Positions 9,149-17,015 of a stretch of 64,000 bases of DNA are shown here, in pieces. The translations under genes and the position numbers were made by a program. The notes below the pieces were generated by a model. That model did not search any database and was not told where the DNA came from. It saw nothing but the letters and a program-made list of their open reading frames with translations. The stretch lies in contig JAIXWR010000038.1 in NCBI GenBank assembly GCA_027491155.1, positions 1 through 64,000 of the forward strand, given 5' to 3'. The DNA comes from Verrucomicrobiaceae bacterium. GTDB lineage: Bacteria > Verrucomicrobiota > Verrucomicrobiia > Verrucomicrobiales > Akkermansiaceae. Numbering within the stretch: the stretch's first letter is position 1; each line of letters starts with the position of its first letter.

Positions 9149-9596
9149 GAGCTGGGAGGCGCGAGCAGGGAGACGCGAGCAAGGAGACGCGAGCTGGGAG
9201 ACGCGAGCTGGGAGACGCGAGCTGAGAGACGCGAGCTGGGAGACGCGAGCTGGGAGACGCGAGCTGAGAGACGCGAGCTGAGAGACGCGGGCTGGGAGAC
9301 GCGGGCTGGGAGACGCGGGCTGGGAGACGCGGGCTGGGAGACGCGGGCTGGGAGGCGCGGGCTGGGAGGCGCGGGCTGGGAGACGCGAGCAGGGAGACGC
9401 GGGCTGGGAGACGCGAGCTGGGAGACGCGAGCTGGGAGACGCGAGCTGAGAGACGCGAGCTGAGAGACGCGGGCTGGGAGACGCGGGCTGGGAGACGCGG
9501 GCTGGGAGACGCGGGCTGGGAGGCGCGGGCTGGGAGACGCGAGCAGGGAGACGCGGGCTGGGAGACGCGAGCAGGAAGACGCGAGGCGGGGAGATT
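9149..9596. repeat. 14-bp tandem repeat array (minisatellite), 31 units plus a degenerate end
   Basis: Thirty-one consecutive 14-bp units (9149-9582) of consensus GRGCTGGGAGACGC, followed by a decayed unit to 9596, with no indels. Variants differ at few positions: GAGCTG, GGGCTG, GAGCAG or GAGCAA at the front, GAGACGC or GAGGCGC at the back. Units 7-19 (13 units) repeat almost in order as units 20-30 (11 units), evidence of a segmental duplication inside the array. It fills the space between the sulfatase stop (9634) and the cnrYXH-like operon start (9101), a 532-bp stretch with no gene. Because 14 is not a multiple of three, all frames read as 14-residue Ser/Pro/Arg repeats; these are not genes. 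Confidence 0.95.
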
Positions 9597-9633
9597 GGAG
9601 ATGGCTTGCGGCAGGGATGCCGCAGCCACGGGG

Positions 9634-10953
9634 CTACCACAGCGGCTTGGCGAGGGTGGCCTCCCAGGCGGCGAGCTTGGCTTTGAGTTCCTTGAGCTTT
9701 TCCGGGTGCTTGGCGGCGAGATCGATTTCCTCGGAGACGTCGGCGGAGAGTTGGTAGAGCTCGGGCTTGGAGCCGGCCTTCTTGCCGCGGAGGTGGACCA
9801 GCTTCCAATCGGCGTCGCGGATCGCGACCGGGCCATCCGGGCCGTTGGTGCGCCAGAAGAGCGGACGCGCCGGCAGGGTGGCGGCGGGGTCCTTGAGGAG
9901 GGGAAGCAAGCTCAGGCCGTCGAGTTTCAGGTCGGGGCCGGGCTTGCCGCCGGCGGCATCGAGGAAGGTGGGCAGCCAGTCGAGGGTGATGACCGGGGTA
10001 TCGACGCGGCGGCCGGGGGTGATGGTGCCGGGCCAGCGCATGACCATGGGAACGCGGATGCCGCCTTCGTACACCTGGCCCTTGGCGGCGCGCAGCGGGG
10101 TGTTGATCCCGCCGGTGGCGGTCTGGCCGCCGTTGTCGTTCGAGTAAACGACCAGGGTGTTGCCGGCGAGGCCTTCCTTTTCCAGGCAGTCGAGGATCTT
10201 GCCGCAGTTGTCGTCGAGCGACTTCACCAGGGCGGCATACTTCGCGCGCTTGGGGCTGCCGAAGCGGCCGGCCTTTTCCAGGTCCTCCGGCTTCGGTTGC
10301 AGCGGGCCGTGCGGGGTGGTGAAGGAAACGAAGAGGAAGAAGGGCTTGTCCTTGTGGGAGCGGATGAAATCGCAGGCGCCGTCGCCGATGCGGTCGGTGG
10401 TGTAGCCACCCTCGGGGGTGGGCTTGCCGTTGAGCAGGAAGACCTGGTGGGGAGCTTCCTTTTTCATCGGGAAATAGGAACGCGAGCCCTGGAGCAGGCC
10501 GAAGAAGTGGTCGAAGCCGCGCTGGTTCGGCTGGTAGGCTTCGGGGTAGCCGAGGTGCCATTTGCCGATCAGCCCGGTGGCATAGCCGAGCGGTCGCAGG
10601 TGATCGCCGGCTAGCTTCTCGGTGAGGGGCAGGCCGCCCTTCATGTAGTTTGGCGGGATGTTGGTCTCGTGGCCGAAGCGCTGCTGGTAGCGGCCGGTGA
10701 AAAGCCCGGCGCGGGACGGCGAGCAGACGGCACCGGAGACGTAGGCCTGGTTGAAGACCACGCCTTCCTTCGCCAGGGCGGTGAGCCGCGGGGTGAGCCG
10801 CGCGAGGGCGGGATCGGCCTTTTCCTGGAAGCCGAAGTCGGCGTGGCCGGCATCGTCGGAAAAGAGCACGACAATGTTCGGCGGGGCGGCCGGAGCGGGA
10901 CTGGCGGCGAGCAGGGCCAGCGCGGCGAGGCAAGGGGCGAGGCGTGGAATCAT
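9634..10953 (-). CDS. Secreted type I sulfatase
   Basis: Hydrolyses sulfate esters, probably of a sulfated polysaccharide. The 439-residue protein has a signal peptide (1-22, ending PAPAA), the N-terminal metal-binding FSDDAGHADFG (31-41) and the sulfatase signature CSPSR with Cys77, the residue converted to formylglycine. GKWHLG and the SNDNGG metal site further down complete the active site. The frame continues 40 codons upstream, but the ATG at 10953 gives a clean signal peptide. It lies in a separate transcription unit from the other sulfatases. No sulfatase-maturating enzyme lies in the window, so maturation must come from elsewhere. Confidence 0.92.
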   Translation of the reverse strand: MIPRLAPCLAALALLAASPAPAAPPNIVVLFSDDAGHADFGFQEKADPALARLTPRLTALAKEGVVFNQAYVSGAVCSPSRAGLFTGRYQQRFGHETNIPPNYMKGGLPLTEKLAGDHLRPLGYATGLIGKWHLGYPEAYQPNQRGFDHFFGLLQGSRSYFPMKKEAPHQVFLLNGKPTPEGGYTTDRIGDGACDFIRSHKDKPFFLFVSFTTPHGPLQPKPEDLEKAGRFGSPKRAKYAALVKSLDDNCGKILDCLEKEGLAGNTLVVYSNDNGGQTATGGINTPLRAAKGQVYEGGIRVPMVMRWPGTITPGRRVDTPVITLDWLPTFLDAAGGKPGPDLKLDGLSLLPLLKDPAATLPARPLFWRTNGPDGPVAIRDADWKLVHLRGKKAGSKPELYQLSADVSEEIDLAAKHPEKLKELKAKLAAWEATLAKPLW

Positions 10954-11001
10954 GGGGTTCGGACAGGACACTCCGCGGGCGGGCGGCGCTTGCCGGTAAA
11001 A

Positions 11002-11037
11002 CAAAAGGAGGCGGCCCGCCGCAGCGGAACCGCCTCC
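11002..11037 (-). terminator. Rho-independent terminator of the 11054-13937 operon
   Basis: Read on the minus strand, GGAGGCGG pairs with CCGCCTCC (11030-11037 with 11007-11014) around a GC-rich inner hairpin, followed by TTTTGTTTT. It lies 16 bases past the stop codon of the Asn-rich TPR gene. Confidence 0.85.
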
Positions 11038-11053
11038 AGGGGAAGAACGATCC

Positions 11054-13000
11054 TCAGCCTTTCTTGAAGCCAAGGCCGGGGTCGCCGGCGGGGCTGCCGA
11101 CGATGACGAACTTCATCGAGCCGTCGGCCGACAGCGTGACTTCCGACACCATCTGCGAGTCGTCCATCGAAAGGACCAGCAGGCCCTTGTCGTCGAGGCC
11201 GTAGGTGCCCTTCAGTTCGCTGGACTGGTCGCCGTTGACGAAGCCCCAGGTGAAGCTGCCGTCAGCCGCCATGGTGAAGGTCACCTTGCCCTGGGAGCCG
11301 TTGTCGCTGACCCAGGTGCCGACCAGTTTGTCCACGGCGACCGGTGCGGGCGGGGCCGGGGGCGGGGCGTCCTCGCCGCCTTCGACGGGCAGGGATTCCT
11401 TGGTCAGGTCGCGGAGCTGGCGGGCGATGCTGTCGGCCGGCTGGAGCGTGGCGGTCTTGTCGAACTGCTCGTAGGCCTTGGCGGTGTGGCCGCAGACCAG
11501 GTAGTGGTAGCCGAGCAGGAAATGGCCGTCGGCCTTGTCGGGCGAGCCCTTGACGTAGGCTTCGAGCTTGCGGAGCTGGGCATCGTAAGTACTGGAGCTG
11601 TCGTAGAAGCCGATCATCGTGTCCCAGCCCCAGCCGGGGCCGGAGGCGAGGACCGGGTTGATCACGCCGGCGGCGTCGGCGTATTTGCCGAGGGCGAAGA
11701 ACACCAGGGCGCGGTACTCGTGCAGGGTGACGTCGCCCGGAGTGTGTCCGATCGCCTCGTCGACGGCCTTGGATGCGGCGAGGTAGTCGCCCTGCTTGAA
11801 GGCGGTGCGGGACTTCTCGAGGGCCTCGTTGGACTTGGTTTCGGCCAGGGTGGCGGCGGCCTCGTCGCCCGGCGGGGTCTTGGCGGCGGCCACCGACACC
11901 GGCTGGGTGTAGTTGATGGTGGTGTTCTGGACCGGCGGCGCGGGGTAGGGGTTGCTGTACGACTTGTAGCCCATGTCGTAGATCATGTTGCCGAGGCTCC
12001 AGACCGCGATGCCCCACATGAAGCCTTCGGCGAAGTCGTTGTCGTCGTGGAAGTACCAGTGGCTGCGGTAGTAGTAGCTGTTGTAGCCGTAGTTCCAGTG
12101 GCCGTGGTGCCAGCCGTGGCAATTCGAGGCGCCCCACCAGGGGTTGGCGCCCCAGTAGTTCGGCTTGTAGGCGAAGTTGTTGTTGTACTTGAAGTTGTTA
12201 TTGATCTTGATGTTGACGTCGTTGCCGATGTTGACGTTGTTGCCCCAGACGCCCTTGTTGCCGCCCCACTGGTTGGAGTTCCAGTTGCGCTTGTTGGCGG
12301 GCAGGGTGGCGGGCCGGTTGAGCGCGGTGTTGCGCTTGTTCACGTTGACCTGGTCGACGTGGATGTTGTTCTTGTTGCCGCCCTTGAAGGTCTTGTCGCC
12401 GCCCTGGATGTTGACGTTGTTGTTGCCGACGCGGTTGTTGTTCCCGGCGTTGATGCCGGTCTTGTTGCCGGTGTTGAGGGTATTGCCGACGTTGTTCCCG
12501 CCGCGGTTGTTGCTGCCGATGTTGTTGCCGTTCCCCTGGCGGTTCGGGTAGCTGACCATGCCGGGCAGGGTGGACGGCTTGTTGGTCGCCGGACGCTCGG
12601 CGTTCGGCCGTCCGTCAGGCTTGTTGTCGGGGCGGGCGTAGCCGGGCTTGGTGGTCGCGGTGTTGCCGGCGCTTCCGGGGAGTGTTTGCGGCCTGGACCC
12701 GGGCTGTGTGGCGGGCTTCGAGGTCGGGCGTTCGACGGCGGGCTTGGCCTCGGGACGCGCCGCCGGCTTGGTGGCGGGCTTGGAAGCCGGCTTGGAGGCG
12801 GGGCGTGCGGCGGGCTTGGAGGCCGGGCGCTGGATTTTCGAGCCGGTGGCGGGGCTGCGCTTGGCATAAGCGCCGCCACCGCCGCCGCCGCCGCCGCGGT
12901 TGGCGGCTTTTCCTCCTCCTCCTCCGCCACGGGCTTCGGCTTCGGTGGCAACGAGCGAGAGTCCGAGCAGGGCGGACAGGAGAGTCGTGAATGGTTTCAT
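11054..13000 (-). CDS. Exported Asn/Gly-rich low-complexity protein with TPR and C-terminal beta domain (module copy 1)
   Basis: A 648-residue protein of four parts: a signal peptide (1-22); a Gly-rich then Lys/Pro/Ala-rich stretch (about 25-150); an Asn-rich region (about 170-310) with many short NN/GNN/NVN repeats; and a Tyr/Trp/His-rich segment. A TPR-like helical region follows (about 425-560), then a final ~90-residue beta domain starting LVGTWVSDNGSQGKVT. It is a clear paralogue of the protein at 24349-26361, sharing the order of regions and phrases such as DNDFAEG and HEYRALV. It follows the NTF2-like gene by 19 bp. No function is known to me; a surface or extracellular matrix role is inference from composition. 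The ATG at 13000 was chosen for the signal peptide. Confidence 0.8.
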   Translation of the reverse strand: MKPFTTLLSALLGLSLVATEAEARGGGGGGKAANRGGGGGGGGAYAKRSPATGSKIQRPASKPAARPASKPASKPATKPAARPEAKPAVERPTSKPATQPGSRPQTLPGSAGNTATTKPGYARPDNKPDGRPNAERPATNKPSTLPGMVSYPNRQGNGNNIGSNNRGGNNVGNTLNTGNKTGINAGNNNRVGNNNVNIQGGDKTFKGGNKNNIHVDQVNVNKRNTALNRPATLPANKRNWNSNQWGGNKGVWGNNVNIGNDVNIKINNNFKYNNNFAYKPNYWGANPWWGASNCHGWHHGHWNYGYNSYYYRSHWYFHDDNDFAEGFMWGIAVWSLGNMIYDMGYKSYSNPYPAPPVQNTTINYTQPVSVAAAKTPPGDEAAATLAETKSNEALEKSRTAFKQGDYLAASKAVDEAIGHTPGDVTLHEYRALVFFALGKYADAAGVINPVLASGPGWGWDTMIGFYDSSSTYDAQLRKLEAYVKGSPDKADGHFLLGYHYLVCGHTAKAYEQFDKTATLQPADSIARQLRDLTKESLPVEGGEDAPPPAPPAPVAVDKLVGTWVSDNGSQGKVTFTMAADGSFTWGFVNGDQSSELKGTYGLDDKGLLVLSMDDSQMVSEVTLSADGSMKFVIVGSPAGDPGLGFKKG

Positions 13001-13019
13001 GGTTGGAAGAGGTGGCGGA

Positions 13020-13937
13020 TTATTCGGCAGCGGGTTCCGGGGCTTGGCGGACGACGCGCATTTCGATGTCGGGGAGTTTCTCGCCATCGACCAGGCGGTC
13101 CTTGGCGGTCCAGATCAGGGTGTCCTTGCCCTCGAGCTTGAGAGCCTGGTTGGCGCTGGTAGCCTCGCCGTCGGCGGTGGTGCCTTCGGTGCGGACCAGC
13201 CAGCCGTCTTCGGTGGGGGTCCAGTCGCCCTTGGCGAAGCCGCCGCCGTCGTCGAAGCTCCACCAGGTGATGGTCTTGCGGGCGGCGTCCCAGCCGATGC
13301 GCAGGTTGGTGGATTGCGGATCGCCGTCGGCGGTGGTGGCGAGCATTTCCCCGGCGATGAAGTTGCCGGAACCGTCCCAGCCGAAGGCGAGGTCGAGGCG
13401 GAGTCCGTCGCGCATCGCGGTCCAGTCGCCCTTCAGTGCGGTGGCGAGTTCGGCGAGCTGGCCGGCGGGGCCGGTGGTGTCGGCGAGGGCGCGGGTGCTG
13501 GCGATTTTCCAGGCGCCGGCTTCGTTTTTCTGGAGAACCGCGGTGTAAGCGGTGGATTTTGCCGGGGCGTTGTCGCCGGGCGGGGTGAAATGGACGGTCC
13601 CGTCCTCAACCGCCAGGTCCTTGCCGACGAAGCGGACCGAATCGACCTCCACGGCGACCGAGGGGACCTCGGCGGCGGCGAAGATCTCCTCGTAGCGGGC
13701 CTGGATCTCGGCGCGGCCGCTGGCGGTGTCGGCGGCCCGGAAGTCGGTCATTTCGCCGTTCTCGGTGAAGAGGGCGGCGATGGCGGCGGCATCCTTCGCG
13801 TTGTAGGCGAGGACGAAATCGGCCGCGGCCTGCTGGAGGCCGGCGATTTCGGGGGATGGTTCCTCCTGGGCGTGGAGGCCGGGGAAGTGGAAGAGCGCCA
13901 GCGCGAGGCAGGCGGCGAGTCGGGTCGGTGGTTTCAT
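13020..13937 (-). CDS. Exported NTF2/SnoaL-like (DUF4440-type) protein (module copy 1)
   Basis: A 305-residue protein with a signal peptide (about 1-23). The first domain (about 27-155) has the cone-fold pattern of NTF2/SnoaL-like proteins: FVLAYNAKDAAAIAALFTENGEMTD is diagnostic of the SgcJ/EcaC or DUF4440-type group. The second domain (about 165-295) is beta-rich with repeated Trp and Gly, resembling lipocalin-like domains. It is paralogous to 26382-27389 and in both places precedes an Asn-rich TPR gene, so the two products probably act together. The frame extends 19 codons upstream; the ATG at 13937 fits the signal peptide. A CTTTGCAAAG palindrome lies about 70 bp upstream. Confidence 0.8.
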   Translation of the reverse strand: MKPPTRLAACLALALFHFPGLHAQEEPSPEIAGLQQAAADFVLAYNAKDAAAIAALFTENGEMTDFRAADTASGRAEIQARYEEIFAAAEVPSVAVEVDSVRFVGKDLAVEDGTVHFTPPGDNAPAKSTAYTAVLQKNEAGAWKIASTRALADTTGPAGQLAELATALKGDWTAMRDGLRLDLAFGWDGSGNFIAGEMLATTADGDPQSTNLRIGWDAARKTITWWSFDDGGGFAKGDWTPTEDGWLVRTEGTTADGEATSANQALKLEGKDTLIWTAKDRLVDGEKLPDIEMRVVRQAPEPAAE

Positions 13938-14006
13938 GGGGAAGAATCGAAATCGGTTGTAGCGCGGGATGTCGCGACGGGAAGGGGAAAGCAAGAGAAG
14001 CGCGGG

Positions 14007-14016
14007 CTTTGCAAAG
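14007..14016. promoter_or_regulatory. CTTTGCAAAG palindrome upstream of module copy 1
   Basis: A perfect 10-bp palindrome 70 bp upstream of the NTF2-like gene start. The same palindrome occurs about 105 bp upstream of the paralogous gene (27495-27504). It could be a shared operator; no regulator is known, and chance occurrence is not excluded. Confidence 0.3.
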
Positions 14017-14037
14017 ACTGGCAGTAGCGGACCGGGG

Positions 14038-14065
14038 CCGCCATTGCACCTTGGTTCAATGGCGG
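14038..14065. other. Hairpin between sulfatase and NTF2-like gene
   Basis: CCGCCATTG (14038-14046) pairs perfectly with CAATGGCGG (14057-14065) across a 10-base loop, 20 bases past the arylsulfatase stop on the minus strand. There is no T tract, so it may be a weak terminator or an mRNA-stabilising stem. Confidence 0.4.
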
Positions 14066-14084
14066 GGAGGACCAGGACGGCGGT

Positions 14085-16427
14085 TCACTTGAGGGCCACC
14101 TTCACGCTGCCGATGGTGCCGTCGAACTTGAAAGGGCGACGCTTCTCGTAATCTCGAGAGACGGGAGAGCCGAGGTCGGTGCCGACGTCGAAGGTCTCGC
14201 TGGCGGTGAAGGCGGCGGGCACGGTCATCTTCACCGCGGCACGGGCGACTTCCTTGCCGTCCACGCTGAGGACGATGTCGGCGGGCGAGCCGGGTTTCGG
14301 GGCTTGGAGCGTGGTGTCGACGATGACGGTGTGCTTGCCGGGGGCGAGCTTGTCCTTCGATTTCGCCAGATAGCGCTCGATGATCATCATGTTGTATTCG
14401 AAGCAAAGGTGGCCGTCTTCCATGTAACAGGCGAGGCCGCCGCTGGCACCGCCGAGGGCGTAGAGCACGCCGCTGGCGTTTTCGCCGGTTTCCAGTTCGA
14501 GGGTCACGGTGTTGCTCTTCTTGCCAAGGCCCGGCGCGGTGAACTCGGGCATGCGGGTGGTGCTGCCGTCGAAGGTCCACGACTTGTAGGGGCTGGTGAT
14601 CACGGACGTCGCATCGATGCGGGTGAGCAGTCCACCACCGATGGGAAAGGCTTTGTTTTCCTTGGCCTCCGCCAGGAACAGCTCTTTCAACTCGGCGAGC
14701 TTCTCCGGGTGCTGCGCGGCGAGGTCGTGCATCTGCGAGAAGTCCTTCGTGAGGTCGTAAAGCTCCCACGGGTCCTTGGTGGCATCCCACCCGGCCAGTC
14801 CCTTCTGCACGGTCAGCCACGGGACGAGCGGGCCGAAGGTGCAGGCGAACCAGCCGTCCTTGTAGATGCCGCGGCTGCCGTTGTTTTCGAAATACTGCAC
14901 TTTCTTGGTTTCCGGTGCGTCGGGCTTCGTGAACGAGGCGGCCATGCTGACGCCATCGATCGGGTCCTGCGCCTCGCCGTTGACGATCTTCGGCGGGGTG
15001 ATGCCGATCACTTCGTAGAGCGTGGGCGCGACATCGTTGACGTGGTGGAATTGGGCACGCGGCGTTTTGTCCGGCTTGATGCCCTTGGGCCACGAGATCA
15101 CGAGCGGGTTGCGCGTGCCGCCGAAGTGCGCGGCGACGAGCTTGGTGGAGCGGAATGGCGAGCTGCCCGCCCAGGCCCAGCCGGCGTGATACATGTTGTC
15201 GGTGCTGGGGCTGCCGAGCACTTTCAAACCGCCGAGTTCATCCAGCGCCTTCATCTGCTGCTCGATGGTGTTGGGAATCATGTTCTGGGCGAGCAGTTCG
15301 CTGATCGAGCCCTTCTGTCCTTCGGCCGAGGCGCCGTTGTCGCCCCAGATGTAGAGGATGATCGTGTTGTCGCGCTGCCCGGTCTGGTCGAGGAAATCCA
15401 CGACCTTGCCGACCTGCGCGTCGGTGTGCTCGACGAAGCCGGCGAAGACTTCCATCAGGCGGGTCTGGAAGGCGCGTTCGGACTCGGGAATGTCGGTCCA
15501 TGCGGCCATCGTCTTGTCGCGCGGCGTGAGTTCGGTGTTGGCGGGGATCCAGCCGAGTTCCTTCTGGCGTTTGAACGTCTTCTCGCGCAGGACGTCCCAG
15601 CCGTCTTCGAACTTCCCTTTGTATTTGTCGGCCCACTCCGGGAAAACGTGATGCGGACCGTGCGCCGCGCCGGGTGCCCAGTACATCAGGAACGGCTTGT
15701 CGGGAGAAAAGGCGCGATGCTTTTTCATCCAGCCGATGGCCTTGTCCGCCATGTCCTCGGTGAGGTGGTATTTCTCATCGTGCGGCGGCTCGATGGCGTT
15801 GGTGTTCTCGATCAGGCGCGGCTCGTATTGCGAGGTTTCGCCGGCGATGAAGCCGTAGAAGTAATCGAAGCCGTAGCCGGTCGGCCACTTGTCGAAGGGG
15901 CCCATCGCCGTGGTCTGGTCGGCGGGCGAGTTGTGCCATTTCCCGAAGGCGGAGGTCTTGTAGCCGTAGTGGCGCAGCACCTCGGCCATGGTGGCCGAGG
16001 ACTTCGGCATGACGCCGCTGTAGCCGTCCCAATCCAAGGCGCGCTCGGCGATGGTGCCGCTGCCGACGCGGTGCATGTTGCGCCCGGTCAGCAGCGCGGC
16101 GCGGGTCGGGGAACAGATCGCGGTGGTGTGGAAGCGGTTGTAGCTGATGCCCTCGTCGCGAAGTTTTGTTAGAGTCGGCGTGTGGGCGAAGCCGCCGAAG
16201 GTGTCCGGCACGCCGAAACCGACGTCGTCAATCAACACGATGAGCACGTTCGGCGCGTCCTTTGGCAGACGATCCGGTTCGACGCGGCGCTGGTGGGTGG
16301 ATTCCTGCAAGGTCGGCCCCGCCTTGCTGGCGGAGGGCGTCGGTGGGAACGGCAGCACGGAGCCGTCGTCAGGCGCGGCGGCGGGAAGAGGCAACTGGAA
16401 GAAGAGGAGGGATAAGATGGCTCTCAT
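14085..16427 (-). CDS. Arylsulfatase, AtsA-like, with C-terminal extension
   Basis: A 780-residue secreted sulfatase, longer than the ~500 residues of minimal enzymes because of a long insertion before the DNG site and a ~200-residue C-terminal beta region. Signal peptide about 1-18. Metal site VLIDDVGFG (64-72), signature CSPTR with Cys105 as formylglycine precursor, AFGKWHNSP, and IWGDNGASAEG as the second metal site. Layout and the SPTRAALLTGRNMH segment match the large AtsA-type arylsulfatases (SulfAtlas S1_4-like, from memory). It is the last gene of a minus-strand run that starts with two beta-barrel genes and another sulfatase at 20.3-17 kb. Substrate is unknown. Confidence 0.92.
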   Translation of the reverse strand: MRAILSLLFFQLPLPAAAPDDGSVLPFPPTPSASKAGPTLQESTHQRRVEPDRLPKDAPNVLIVLIDDVGFGVPDTFGGFAHTPTLTKLRDEGISYNRFHTTAICSPTRAALLTGRNMHRVGSGTIAERALDWDGYSGVMPKSSATMAEVLRHYGYKTSAFGKWHNSPADQTTAMGPFDKWPTGYGFDYFYGFIAGETSQYEPRLIENTNAIEPPHDEKYHLTEDMADKAIGWMKKHRAFSPDKPFLMYWAPGAAHGPHHVFPEWADKYKGKFEDGWDVLREKTFKRQKELGWIPANTELTPRDKTMAAWTDIPESERAFQTRLMEVFAGFVEHTDAQVGKVVDFLDQTGQRDNTIILYIWGDNGASAEGQKGSISELLAQNMIPNTIEQQMKALDELGGLKVLGSPSTDNMYHAGWAWAGSSPFRSTKLVAAHFGGTRNPLVISWPKGIKPDKTPRAQFHHVNDVAPTLYEVIGITPPKIVNGEAQDPIDGVSMAASFTKPDAPETKKVQYFENNGSRGIYKDGWFACTFGPLVPWLTVQKGLAGWDATKDPWELYDLTKDFSQMHDLAAQHPEKLAELKELFLAEAKENKAFPIGGGLLTRIDATSVITSPYKSWTFDGSTTRMPEFTAPGLGKKSNTVTLELETGENASGVLYALGGASGGLACYMEDGHLCFEYNMMIIERYLAKSKDKLAPGKHTVIVDTTLQAPKPGSPADIVLSVDGKEVARAAVKMTVPAAFTASETFDVGTDLGSPVSRDYEKRRPFKFDGTIGSVKVALK

Positions 16428-16536
16428 GGCGTAGGATGGAAGAGGTTTGAACAGGAGGAAAGAGAGGGAACGGAGAGTTTGAATTTGATGAGCTCCGTCG
16501 GGTTAGCGGGGTGGCATTGAATTCGAAGGGAACCGA

Positions 16537-16983
16537 TCAGGGATTCTCCGTTTCCTCTGTTTGCTCCTGTTCCATTCCTTCTGGTGAATTCGCGCCGGGA
16601 AGAATCAGCCTGTGGACGCCTGCAGTGAGTTTCATCTCGTTGAAATTGATGAGGAGGCCGATAGGGATGTTCAGGAGCTTCATGTAGCTCAGGAGTTGGG
16701 CCTTGTGGATCGGCAACACCTGTTGAACCGCCTTCGCCTCGACCAACACGCAGTTCTCGACCAACAAATCGAACCGAAGCGGTTCTTCACGGCGGAATCC
16801 CTTGTACTGGATCTCAACGACCCTCTGGCTGACACATTCGAGATTGCGGAGTTCAAGTTCCTTCAGGAGGCACCACTCGTAGATGGACTCAATCAGGCCG
16901 GGGCCCTTGTCGCGGTGAACTTCGATCGCGCCACCGATGATGGATTCGGTGAGGGATGAGGCTTTCTCGAAAAGGGGGTGCAT
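16537..16983 (-). CDS. GxxExxY protein
   Basis: A 148-residue soluble protein matching the GxxExxY family: the eponymous GPGLIESIYEWCL segment (residues 28-40) is present, as are VEIQYKG and the nuclease-like core LRFDLLVENCVLVEAKAV with LLSYMKLLNIPIGLLINF. The D...ExK pattern (FDLLV...VEAKA) recalls PD-(D/E)XK nucleases, but activity is unproven. Base composition is visibly less GC-rich than the flanking sulfatase genes, and the gene interrupts an otherwise functional sulfatase cluster. Both suggest recent acquisition. The C-terminal tail (EQEQTEETENP) is family-atypical. The ATG at 16983 is the natural family start. Confidence 0.88.
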   Translation of the reverse strand: MHPLFEKASSLTESIIGGAIEVHRDKGPGLIESIYEWCLLKELELRNLECVSQRVVEIQYKGFRREEPLRFDLLVENCVLVEAKAVQQVLPIHKAQLLSYMKLLNIPIGLLINFNEMKLTAGVHRLILPGANSPEGMEQEQTEETENP

Positions 16984-17015
16984 GGCCTTGTGGGGTTCTT
17001 CCGGGAGTCTCCGGC

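Noticed and set aside
9149-9596. Possible CRISPR array
   Set aside because: Units are contiguous 14-mers with no spacers, no leader and no cas genes nearby.
8393-10933. 846- and 337-codon frames running through the 14-bp repeat
   Set aside because: They exist because a 14-bp period without stops stays open in all frames; the products are Ser/Pro/Arg repeats fused to frameshifted parts of real genes.
11486-13141. 551-codon Val/Gly/Ala/Asp-rich plus-strand frame
   Set aside because: Exact antisense of the Asn-rich TPR gene; its Val-rich composition comes from the Asn codons read in reverse.
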